Of a stretch of 64,000 nt of DNA, positions 49,630 through 61,470 are shown in pieces. Where the stretch lies: contig SNVD02014099.1 of the NCBI GenBank assembly GCA_013180625.2, forward strand, positions 1-64,000. The letters are read 5' to 3'. The first letter of the stretch is position 1; each line of letters starts with the position of its first letter. Below the pieces are notes generated by a model. That model searched no databases and was not told the DNA's origin. It was given only the letters and a program-made list of their open reading frames with translations. Position numbers and translations under genes: made by a program. Source of the stretch: Boswellia sacra (lineage: Eukaryota; Streptophyta; Magnoliopsida; Sapindales; Burseraceae).

Positions 49630-51240
49630 ATGGAAGAACGGATTCGTCAATTTAAACTTTATTGCATCATGTTTTAGCAAAAAGGTGAAATAAACTTTTC
49701 ACGCTTCTATTTTATAAATAAATGAGTAATTCTATTTATTCTCCACTTTTTAATTTATTAGACTCTCCTTTTTATTTTTTATTTTAGTTGACATTTTTTA
49801 TCACCAAATAAAAAATTGAAGTGCAAATAATATGTTATAGATCCTAAATTCTTTTAAATATTTAAACATAATTTTCTTATACACTTTAAAAATTCTGAAT
49901 GTGATTTTTTTGAAATATAATTTATCCATTAGTTAATAATTATATGTTATTTTAAAGTAATGCATGAATCAATCGTATCATAAGAGAAAAATAAAGGTGA
50001 ATAAATAAGATTTAATTAGAGTTTTTATTACTATTTTTTTTTAATCTCCAGATTCGTTGCCATTATGTAGAATGCAAACGCAAGAAACCATAGGAACTGA
50101 AACTTATTGCACTAATATAATAGTAAGAAAAAACCGTGCTAATTGCTTGCCTTGCAAATTAACTCGAAAATTCTTTATTTTCCTTGATTAGTTTCTATGG
50201 AAAAAAAGAAGAAAATAGACAAAAAAAGAAAAGAAAAGAAAAGAAAGGAATACGCAACCGAGTCTTTTGAAATTATGTTGGAAGAATAAAGTTTATGATG
50301 AATTAATTCTTTTAACCAAACATCACTGGTGAAAGTAATCAAAACATGATGAAGAATAATGCAGGAATTATATGGGATTTATTGAGAAAATAATATGAAA
50401 CTATAATTTTTAGTGGGGTAAACTTAGAAATGAGGCCTAAAGAGTTAAAAAGTGAGGATTAAATAGAATTCTTCTAAAGAAATTAACAAATTTCGTCACT
50501 GTTACTAAAAAAGTGTAGTCCATGATCATAATGTCCTCTTAATTTTAATTTGTTTCACTATTAAAATATGATTATCCCATAGCGTGCAAGGAAAACATTG
50601 AAAATAGTCATTAAATCATATGGAAAATATGTTGCTCAAAAGTCATCATATATATTCTTTTGCCACTGTATGATAAATAAATTAAATGATTAATATCAAG
50701 AACCACCAATACGTAAAATAAAAACCGCTATTTTATGACTTCTGTTTCTACAAGCTGGCTAACAACAAGTTTAGTTGGTCGGTTCTGAATGAGGTTTAGT
50801 TTAATTTTTTCTTTTACTCTAAAATAGTTAGTAAAGTTGATTAATCACTACAATTAATTATATTATAAGATTGTTTATTTTGAGGTTTGAAGTCTAATTT
50901 AGTTATCATTCAAATACTATTGGTACATTTGGTGCACTATATTGTACTACACTAATTTCTTGGGTATTTTGTATTAGATAGAATAATATTATACAAGCTA
51001 TAATATTATAAAGTGCTTGGTATACCATTTGACTGAACAAAATTTTATGGGAAAAAGTCACAAACTACCCTCCAAGTTTCAAAAATTATAAGTGCATGCA
51101 AAGTATATCATTTTTTATTGACGGTACTCAAATGTTTATGAAAATTCATCAATTACATTCCAAACTTCCAAAACCATTAGCTTTCTATTTCAATAGAAGG
51201 TTAATTATATCATTTTCTTTAAGTTAACCTAGTCCTTTTT
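49630..51240. other. AT-rich spacer, no gene seen
   Basis: No coding or structural feature was recognised apart from an AAAGAAAAGAAAAGAAAAG run near 50,225. Confidence 0.45.
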
Positions 51241-51569
51241 TAGTGGGTTAATCGAATTTGCCCCTAAGGTTTAGGGAAACCATTCGCTATAATAGATTTA
51301 ACTTTCGGTAACAAAAATTTTTGCAATTTTGCTACGAAAAGCCATATTTTGCAACGAATATGTCATTTCGTTGCCGAATGTACAATAAATAGTTCATAAG
51401 TTTTTTGCAAGGAATGAGATACTTTTTTAGACAAAATTTTTTGCTGCCAAATATCTTAATTAGAGACAAAACATGATTTTACTGCAAAATATATGTTACT
51501 AGTTTTGTCAATAACTCCGAAATCTTTAGCAACATAATAAGTTATTTGGAGACGAATTTTTTAGTGTCT

Positions 51570-52490
51570 TATTGGTGTCAAAGTCTACTACATATACATG
51601 TGCCATGCACATGATGAGTTTTGATCAACTTGTGATAAAACAAGAATATTATTTTTATTCCTATTTTAATGTTTCTAGAATTATACTTTAGGAATTATTT
51701 GATTAGTAATAAATATCTCTTTAGATTAGGATATAATATCTTGTATCCTAATTAGAATAGGAGAATATTTATTTGTCTTAATTCCTTTTGAAGTTTGTTT
51801 ATAATACTTTCTATTTTATTTCTCCTAATTCTAATATGATTTTGATTAGAATTTTTACAGGATTTCTAAGAGATTTCGGTCAGACCTCTCACTATATATA
51901 TACAAATCTATTAAGGCGGCTGATAATGTGATTGAGAGATTGACGTGTTAGCTGTTTTGGTTGTGAGAGAGTCTTGAGTTTGGCATTCCATGAATTCATA
52001 GAAGAGAGCTTCAACACAAAAGGAATGTCTTTTTTGATTTGATTCTTTGAGTCTTTTATTCATGTATGAGTGTTAGAAATCGTACATGAGTTATTGATTA
52101 AGTCTGAGTGAGTTAGTAGACACTTGAGATAACTTGAGGATTGAGTGTTTATATAATTCTGTGTCAGACTTCGGGTGCTATGTATAATTTAACAGTGTTC
52201 TGTTAAGTTATCTGTGACAGAGAGTGAGCAGTGTCACTAGTGTTTAGGATCTTTGCGAAGATTTTGTTTGTCAAAGTTTAGGTCTATACGTGAGAGTGAG
52301 TCAGCACTGTAAAAAGTCCTAAAGATTGTACAAACAAGAACATAGTAAATTGCAACTCTATAGCTATCAGTGGACGAAGGTTTTTATAATCGAACCACGT
52401 AAAAATCCTCCTGTGCCGATTTACATTACAGTTTACTGTTATATTTCTTATAACTGCATACCTCTAGAACTCTCATGTCTAAAGAGTGAT
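51570..52490 (+). mobile_element. Copia-type LTR, probably solo
   Basis: A TATA-like element with start-of-transcript context (CTCTCACTATATATATAC, near 51,890) is followed about 480 bp later by AGTGGACGAAGG and CGAACCACGTAAAAATCC, a signature of the 3' part of many plant copia LTRs. No primer site, internal coding region or second LTR is adjacent, so it is probably a solo LTR. Exact ends and target duplication were not resolved. Confidence 0.55.
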
Positions 52491-52639
52491 AATTAGCAAG
52501 AAAAAATTTTAGTTGCAGAGAAGTACATATAACTTTGGCATCTTTTTCCACGAAATGAAAATATTTAACAACAAAAATTTTCATCTCAAAACATACTTAT
52601 GGGCAACAAAAATATTTTGTTGCAAATTGTTAAACAAAA

Positions 52640-53816
52640 ATTTAACTTGTTTGCTGTGGGATAATTTGTTTCAGAAGATATTTCAGTCAACCTATAGAAC
52701 TTTTCCAAATGATCACACACAAGATTTGCTGTTGACCACTTCTTTTCCTTCGGCAAATCTGTATATTGACTATCACGCTTCTTCAAAAAAACAAACACAT
52801 CTTTATAGGACAAAGCTGTACTCAACATTTTATAAATAGAGTTCCACCTAGTTTTACAATCAAGAGACAATTTTTTATTAAATGTCATTTTCAAGTGACG
52901 TGTCGTCTCCTCAAACTTTTCAATTCTCTTACGTGTAGTTGTCCAAAAAGAAACGCTATCCCTAACCTTCTCAATGCCATTTCCAGTCACTTCTAACTCA
53001 TCTTTAACTATTAAGTTCAATATATGAGCACAAAACTGCATATAAAAAAGTTTCCCACCCAACGTCAAATGCCTATCACCCAATTTATCAAGTACTTGTT
53101 TTATCATAGCATCATTGGTAGAACAATTATCTATAGTTAAAGTAGATAATTCCCTTTCCAAATTTCAATCATACAAGCATTCAACTAACACCTTTCTAAG
53201 ACATTTTATCGGTACATATACGAACCTAACAATTATAAACATAAAATTATGAGAAACTATATTTAATATAAATAAATTAATAAAATAAGATAAGATTGCA
53301 ACTTTGAACATACCTCAAAATCCGATCACGGAGTTTCCATGAATTATCAATAAAATGTGCTGTTATAACCATATATCCTTTCTTTTGGTTGCTAGAAATC
53401 CATATATCAGTTGTTATAGCTTCCTTCCTTGTATGTTTTCCAATAATTCCATTGTCTTCTCTTTCTCACTTTCAAACAACTTAAATATTTTATTCTTCAA
53501 TGTGTTTCTATTCACGGTACCAAACAAAGGCTGACCATAATTCATCATTTCCCTAAAGCCCTCATACTCAACAAACCGCAATGGAAGTTCATGCAAAACA
53601 ACCATTTTTGCAACTAGAGCCTTACAAACATCTTTATCAAAAGCATCTTTATCATGACGTATCAAGTTTATAAGAGTTTCATCATCTTTTTTTTAGAATT
53701 TCAAAATTCTTTGTTTTATGGTTAGTTGATTAGCTAGACGACATCTCTTCAAATGCTTATTTAAATGGGAGGTCTCATTCGAAGCCCTAGCAACTAGTTT
53801 TGTGTCATAATGGTTA
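52640..53816 (-). pseudogene. hAT transposase (zinc-finger BED / RICESLEEPER-like), broken at both ends
   Basis: Read on the minus strand: remnants of a BED zinc finger (HYDTKLVARASNETSHLNKH LKRC, 53,815-53,735), then DKDAFDKDVCKALVAKMVVL, LPLRFVEYEGFREMMNYGQP, and in another frame EAITTDIWISSNQKKGYMVI TAHFID with the first catalytic Asp. After an intron-like gap comes STLTIDNCSTNDAMIKQVLD with the second Asp, then LFYMQFCAHILNLIVKDELE and KTRWNSIYKMLSTALSYKDV. Homology stops near 52,640, before the catalytic Glu and the C-terminal dimerisation region. The start is cut at 53,816/53,817 by a CACTA-like terminus. A frame break near 53,430 and a stop near 53,165 add to the damage. Confidence 0.85.
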
Positions 53817-53999
53817 CACTACTAGAATTTTTTTTTTCATATTTGTTACATAATTTTTTTAAATATTTGACGGTTTTTTTTTTAATATTGACAACTATGA
53901 CATATAATTTCAAGTCAAACCCTAATTTTCACAATATTTGTGAGGTGGGCAATAAATATATTTGTCATTATTGAGAAACGAAGGACAAATATGTAAAAA

Positions 54000-55271
54000 C
54001 GTAAAAAAACCCCTGCTCTCTTTCTTTCCCTCTTCTCATTTTCACTTTGCCTCGCCCTCTTTGCCTAGCTGTGGAAAGAGAAATAACACTCTTCACTCTC
54101 GATTTCACTCACTCACTTTTCTGTCTCGATTTTACTCGCTCACACTTCCCTCTTGTCTTTACTTCCGCTCTTCCTTCAATCGTTCACTGTCCCTCATTCA
54201 ATTGTTTCAACCGTTGCAATCATTTGCATCTACTGGGTCCTTACTTCATCATCCAATATTTATCTCTTTCACTATCTTTAGCGCCAAAGTCAGCATCAAC
54301 GCCACCATAGAAGCTGACTGGATTGCGTTAAGATTCAGGTAGAGTCTTCAATGTCCATAAAATTTATATATGCGTCGATGTTGGTGATGCTGGGTTTTGG
54401 AATGTTTGGAGCAAGATTGGTGGCGGTGGTGAGTTGAATTTGTTAGCTGAGTCAGTTACTGAGTTGGGTTATTAGGAAGCTGGGTTTTGGGGTGGAATTG
54501 GTGGTGGTGATTGCAACTTGTAGAAGAAATTGAAATTGGGTTAAATGGGTGTTTAAGCACAAATAGTAATTTTTGTTTGAGTAGTCGATTAAATTGACTA
54601 GGAATAGGATCATCACCTCTATTCACATGTGCAGCATTCACGGTAAGTAAGAAAACGTCGAGTGAAAAACAAAGTCTAGGTCTAGCTAATAATTCCTTGC
54701 TTAATTTCTTTCCCCTATGTTATATTATTTTATTTACTTGGGACTTATTAGCATGGGTATCATGGTTGGTTAATCAATCTCTAGCTGGATCAGTAACTAA
54801 TTAAATTAAATTCCTTCTCCTCTATTTCTTCTATTCTTTCAAGTAAGTGCTGTGTTGTGGTCGATAGAATTAGAAGACATGGTTCAACACAATACATATG
54901 GCTGCCGCTGCATGTTGCTAATTAATGTGGAGCTGTGTGAATAGTCTACTAGATCTTGTGGAAAGCTTTGTAAAATGAACATGTATGTTATCATGTCATG
55001 TGTTCCGACTTCAAATTAAATGGTGTGTCTGGTATGGGATGGCATTGAAGAGTTGTGCGTGGGTATTTTGTTGAGTTGTGACCGATAGTGATGGGTTATC
55101 GACTCTGGGCCACTCTCTTCTCTTTTTGTCAATGGGAGAGATTTTGATTCTAAAAAATAAAATAAAAAGCTCTTTTTTTCTTTTTTCAGGGCTTTGTAGC
55201 ATTCATGATTGCTCACAAAAGAGAAATCAGTGTCATGCAGAGGAGAAATCTGACTCCAACCCACGAAATAG
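54000..55271 (+). other. Pyrimidine-rich leader and a putative non-coding exon
   Basis: 54,010-54,345 is TC-rich (CTCTCTTTCTTTCCCTCTTC, repeated TCGATTT(C/T)ACTC) and ends near a donor (AGGTAGAGTC). An exon-like block at about 55,190-55,271 lies between TTTTTTCAG and AATAG|GTAAGT but has no conserved coding frame. The layout copies that of the leaders at the termini 2871 and 10,516. Confidence 0.35.
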
Positions 55272-58200
55272 GTAAGTCACTAATCACGATTTATTAGAAA
55301 ATTTATGATGTAATTACAGGATTCACGATTTGATCTTCTCTTCTGCTTTTTCCTTCATTTAATCGATGTATTCTCTATTTCCTTTTTTGAAAACCAAAAA
55401 ATTGATTCTGTTTTTTTGGAATTTTGATATGTATAGATTATACATAGTTATTTGAATGGTTAATCTCATCAAGTAGTCAAGTAGGTTCCTGTAATTTATT
55501 TATGCAATCAATTGATTTTTATTCAATTGTCATGTGATTTTGGTGGAAATGGTTTTCTGTTAGTACATCTTTTTCTGTGGGTATTTGTTGAAAACCTTGG
55601 TATGATAATCAGTTATGAGTTTTCACGTTTAAGAGGCACAAAATTAATAAGAATCAGTTATGAGTAACGTATTTAGCACCAGCTGGACACTCAGAATGAA
55701 GCTGTAATCATGATCACTTACGGAAACAGATATTGAATACAACACATAGCCTTGGAATAGCACTGGCAAGTGTTGGGAGTTTGATATATGTTCACATATA
55801 AGTTCTTGTAGTTTTAGTAAGAGTTTGTATGGCTTCTCCTAATACTTCAATTCAAATTCCTTGTCTTCTGGTTCATAGGATTTCCTACTAAAGTTTTTAT
55901 TAGTTACTGGTTTCTTTATTTTGTTCAATCATGTTTTGCGGCACTTGAAATTTTTGACAGTTGAATAGGAGCTAAGTATTGCAATGACTTTGATTTCACT
56001 TTTTGTATATTGATTTTGATGCAAGAATTAATTTAATTGTTTTTTAAGATTGATTAATTCTTTTTCTTTGATCTGTTATATAATGTGTTCTTTTCCATAA
56101 AAAATTTATATAATAATACTGCTTTTTTGTTTTGTCCTCCACAAAGCTTTCAGCTACTTTTGTATATATATTCCATAAACCCAAAAAGTTCAGATGTGAA
56201 ATTATTTGTTATGTGCTGTGAACTCTATATGGCATTGACTTAGCTATTCTTCAGGAGGCAAGCACAATAACAATATATATATATTACACACACACACACA
56301 CACATATATAATATAGTCAATGTTTTTATAAACTTTTTGTGGTGTCAATTTTTTTTATAAAATATAGTCAATATTATTTATTCTGTGGTGTGAACGCTAT
56401 ATTTTTTTTTATAATTAGGTAACATTATTGAATTAAATTGTAACTGTATAACATGGTAAGATCTAAGATGTATGCATTTATCTATGGGAGTAAAAGATAT
56501 TAGAATGAACCTAATTTTTATAAGATGTTTAATTGAATTTCAGTTGATTATAAATTTTAATGAATTTGAGATAAAGTGGATATGTAAATTATACAATCTT
56601 TTTAATGAAAGAGGTAGTTGTCTCTTTAAATAAAGAATAATACTAAGCATAATCTTCTGTATTAATTTAAATTTGTTTTGTAGTAACTAATTGATGAGTA
56701 TATTAAAATAAGGAACATCAATAATAAGTAAGTGGTTCCCTCAGTGACTCCTATGAAGCTAACTGATTCGTGCAAATGTAATTATGTGACCTTAAATTAT
56801 TGCAAAATGAGTTATGGGCCCAAAAGGATAAAAGGAAAACTTTATAGAAAAAAATTGTATAATCTCAATGATGTAACTGCGATCAACAATAATCACATGA
56901 TGATAGAGTAATATACGTTATAATTAGAAATATTTATCAAATTATAAACAATCTTAATGGTTACAAATTAAGATTCCTTTTCAATAGTCTATTAATTTTT
57001 TATTATAAGTCCAGTTGTTGATATTATCAGTGTCAATGTAACGTAGAACTTTAAGCTTATTATGGTTGCTACTGTGGTGGCACACTGGTAGGTTGTTGTT
57101 TCTGATCATTGGATTGATACGCCACTGTGCATCAGTGGCTCCAAGGGAAGCTTCTCAGGCATACAAGTATTGTATTTGAATCTGAGGCAATCCCTTCCAT
57201 TTTATTTTTTTATAAGTTAAGGTTCGGGAAAAGTTCAATAAATGTCAAAATTTTAAATGGGTTACAAAATTGGTCTTATCCTTTAAAATTTGCATGACAT
57301 GACCCATTATCAAGTGTCAGAGACTTGTCAGACACTGTCACACATTGTCAAGCTGTTGGACAAAGTCGGACACCATTTCTTCTTGTATATTGACTATAGT
57401 TAATTTTATATTTTGTTTAAAATTTAATTTTAAATCTTACATTAGTTTTTATTTAAATTACTTAATTATACATTTGATTCTTAAAAACAATTTTTATATT
57501 TACTCTTGTCCATTCTAGTGTTAAATCAAACATAGTATAATATTAGGCTAATCCAATCCTATGCATTAATAGCCAGCATAATGTAAATAAATGTAACAAC
57601 CGCGGGTTAGACAATCTATGTCACCTTAATATGCATCTCATTTGCAGTCTAATTGTTTCAGATTAGTGTTTTTCTTGCCGCTTGAATATATATATATATA
57701 TATAAGATAGAGGGGGGAACAAAGAGTTACCGAAAATCTAAAACCTTTTAAAATTTTTTATTATAATTATATATTATTAATATTTTGTTAAAATATTCTA
57801 AGTCGGAAAGTGATGACATAAGCCTTAGGATGCAAAATTGTTTTTAGTTTCTTAGTTCCACTTTTTTGAATATTAAAAAATTGACTATATTTTATGAAAA
57901 CATTGACTCTATTTTTTACGTTGCAGTCAGGGACACGTTTGGGTTGTTGTTGTATCATTGGTGTGGTTTTTTTTTTTTTCCAAATTATTCTGTTGTTTTA
58001 GCGGACTTCTGGCATACTTCTAATAATCTATTTTCTCATTAATAAAATTTTGTCTTACCAAAAGGAAAAAAAAGGTTGTCTGCCCTTACTTTTGTGATGA
58101 TAATAAATTTCTAAATGCATTATTTTCTTTCTTCTGGGAAAGCTGGGAAAGCTGTTTGCATTTTCTGTAAGTGTAGCCTCTGATATTCTATTGCACATGT

Positions 58201-61063
58201 AGGGCCTAATAAGTGGGTCTACTGAATGAGGAGAGCAGGCAGCATTGGGTCTTGGGAGCTTATTGAAGTGACTAGTGAACCAACCTTGAAGGAGTTTGTT
58301 ATTCCGATAACAAGGTATGTACCATGATTATTTATTAGATGTTGCTTGTGCTTTGAATGTTTGCAAAGCTGATGGTGAATTCAGACTGGATAAACTGCAA
58401 CTGTTAGCAGAAAGATTTACTTTGTTTAGGAGTCAGAATTTTGGCTTTTGTTTATTCGTCTCTCCTTGATGCTTCTTTAATATTAAAATTGGAAAAATGT
58501 GTTTTAAAATCACTCATTATCCATCTTCTATTGAAGTTCCAGAACTTCTTTATGAATATATGTCCCTTTAGTGCCAAGTCCATTTCTCCAGAAATCATGA
58601 ATGCCAATTTTTTTTTTCTTCAGTACCAAATGTGCCTGTAACTTCTTTTTGAAAGTTTTATGCCTTTAGTTTTTATTCTATGTTTCAAAGCAAGTGGCCT
58701 TCACATTGTTTCCGCTAAAGGTGAAGTTTAAAAAGGCTTCAACAATAAATATAAGCTTCTTACTGCTTTGATTTGATTTTTGCAGTCAAATTCATTCACT
58801 TAGTTCTTCCTTTGTAGAATTTAGCTGTGTGGAGACTAACAAATTCATAATCCATGAAACTGATTCTTGGAAATACAAATTTATAAAATAGGTGGTTGTT
58901 AAGCTGTTATTGGGGCATAATTGAGGACGTTCAAACAATCCTTATTAATTTATTTTATTACATATTTTGACTAACCTAATCAATTTTTCTCGTATTAAAG
59001 TATGATTAATTGTTCCTTTTTTTTTCTATTTTCTCCATTAACTCAAAGTGTCTATCTCTTCTTGCTACTTGGTTGCTTGCACTTTCTGAGTGGAGTGCAC
59101 GTTTGGGCTTCTCAGCTTCTATTGGATTGAATTTTTAAATATGAGATGGAGGAGTAACTGAATTCTTGTTGAATATTGGTGTATATTTGGAGTCACCAGT
59201 AATTTTATGTAGGCTGGACTTGTATTATTATTATAGTATTGGTGAAAGGCATCTAGTAATTATATCTATATAGGGGCAGGAAGCTTATATTAAATTGTAC
59301 CAATTATCATTAATTAAAAAGAGAAATTTAACTCAATTAATTGTATGAAGTATATATGAATAGTAATTTTATATAGGCTGGGCTTATGTCATTGTTATAG
59401 TATGAGTGAAAGGCATCTGGTAATTATATATATGAGCAGGAAGCTTATATATGGGTAGATTCAACTCAATGTTCTTGATTTGAGTTTATTTATTTATATA
59501 TATGTTATTATTCTCCTTATTTATTTATTTACATAGTCTATGTCATTATGGAATGTGGTCTAAGAACTTTTAGTGTAGTGGGATGGGGCTGCTATATGTT
59601 GTGATTAAAATTTATTCCCATTTGCAGCTATTGTAATTAGATTCTGATTTTAGGATTTCATTATTTAAACAGTTCTTTAGTAACCGAATCATCGAAGTCT
59701 TGAGATATTCAAACAAAAGGCAAAGCACTTTGTATAGCATTAATGAGTAAGATCACTTAAGATACCTCTCATTTTAGATACCTCTCATTTTTTAGCTTCA
59801 TTTGAATTTATTTTTACCTCTTCATATCAACTATTCACATATAAACGATGTGCCTTTGTGGATAGAGATATCATTGCTTAGATGTATATTAATTTTGCTC
59901 TTTAATCTGAATTTGCATGCATTTATTAGTTTGGGAATGAGCATTATTTTAACTTCAATTAAAGTGGATTATTCTTGTTGCTTATTCATATACTAATCTG
60001 ATTATGTCTTGTGCCAATGCATGACTTATTATTTCATACTTTGAATTGCAATGTATGGTATCCAATGTTTAAACTGTTATTTGATATGTTCTTTGAGCAT
60101 AATTGCTTTCAAGTGTTCTTAATATGTTTTGTTTGAGCATAATGATATCAAGTGTTAGTGATATGTTGTTTTAGACAATTTTCATGTGGTTCTGCTTGTT
60201 TTTCCATTCCTTTTTAAACTTGTGAACGATACTTACAAACTTTATACTAAGTTCGCCAGCTACACTAAACAGCTATCCAAAATTACCATTACGATTATAG
60301 AAAAACAGCCAAAAAGAAAATAAACAAAACTAAAAAACTTTCTTTGTAAGTCATAACACATCCTCAAAACTTTCTTCAAGCCACAAAGACAAAAAGACAA
60401 ATAAGGTTGAATATAAGTGGTTTTTAATTATCTTATGTCATAAAGTTTTAATAATCATTGTTGCTTTCTAAGAAGTGTCTTTCAAATGTTGCAGATTGAA
60501 GTTGTATTGATAACCAGGGAGATTTTGCGTTGCATTCTAGCTTTTTGGCTTGTTTAGCGGAGGCTGCTTGAAGGAATGGTGGCATGGATACCGACGTAAG
60601 TTGATTCAGTTTTTGGGAAACCTTTTTTGAGTCGACAAGCAATATGAGTAGATATTGACTGTTGTGGTTGGATGTGACTATTGTGTTTCATAATTGATGC
60701 TGCATTTCTATCAGATGAGCAATGGAAAAGGAAATTGAATATATGTTTTGTTTTCATGGATTTCTTGTTTTACTTATTTCTGTGCAATGGATGGGCATAG
60801 GTCTGTCAGTATGTATATGCTCTACATCATTTACATCATTTATTTGATTGTCTTAAGTTACTTTAGGAAAATGTTATTGTAATTGGTTACTACTTTTTTT
60901 CATATTCTATATATATATTGAATATACTTATTTTCATAATTAAACTTTGTTTTATTATATAATAATTTTGATAAATATATGATTTGGAGTATATTAAAAA
61001 TTCCTATTTAAAAAAATATAATATATAATACACATAATACTTGCCTGTTTAGAACTAGCCAAG

Positions 61064-61100
<37 letters not shown>
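55272..61100. other. Interior of the CACTA-like element: no transposase recognised
   Basis: No TNP2/TNP1-like coding sequence was found. A possible exon lies at about 58,225-58,313 (SIGSWELIEVTSEPTLKEFV, then IPITR before GTATGT), of unknown family. An (AC)n/(AT)n microsatellite lies at 56,272-56,310 and a (TA)n run at 61,067-61,101. Confidence 0.4.
59194..59452. repeat. ~95-bp direct repeat, offset about 165 bp
   Basis: TAGTAATTTTATATAGGCTGGGCTT, GTGAAAGGCATCTGGTAATTATAT and GCAGGAAGCTTATAT occur in the same order at 59,194-59,291 and 59,361-59,452 with about ten differences. Confidence 0.8.
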
Positions 61101-61105
<5 letters not shown>

Positions 61106-61470
61106 TCGCAAAGACCATATTTGGCGGCTAGAAGACCCACAACTAATTACTTATATTTGTGACATAATTCAAAAAATTAAACCATTAACTAGCCTATATT
61201 TGTCACATATTTTAAAAATTGGACCTAATATTTGCTGCAAAGTGACAATTATAAAACAGTTATCTCTCAAATATATCCTCAAAAATGCAAATCATGAAGC
61301 CCCATACCTGAGGTTATTTACGTCACAAGTATGTTTTTGTTTAATAGTTGTAGGTTTGACTAACCCACAAATATAGAATATTTGTCAATGTCAAACTTGT
61401 GAGTTACAAAACTATCAACCACTTGTGGGTTATTAGCTCACAATTATGAGCAATTTTCTAGTAGTTTACA

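Larger units (their letters stand above)
53817..61467. mobile_element. Candidate 7.65-kb CACTA-like element
   Basis: The left end reads CACTACTAGAATTTTTTTTT and the right end, in reverse, ACTACTAGAAAATTGCTCAT, so 11 terminal bases are inverted copies, with the first C lost on the right. TTA stands just outside both ends (53,814-53,816; 61,468-61,470), fitting a 3-bp target duplication. Both subterminal zones are rich in ATTTGTGAC/ACAAATAT-type words. The left end interrupts the hAT transposase, but the missing part of that gene was not recognised to the right, which weakens the case. Confidence 0.5.
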
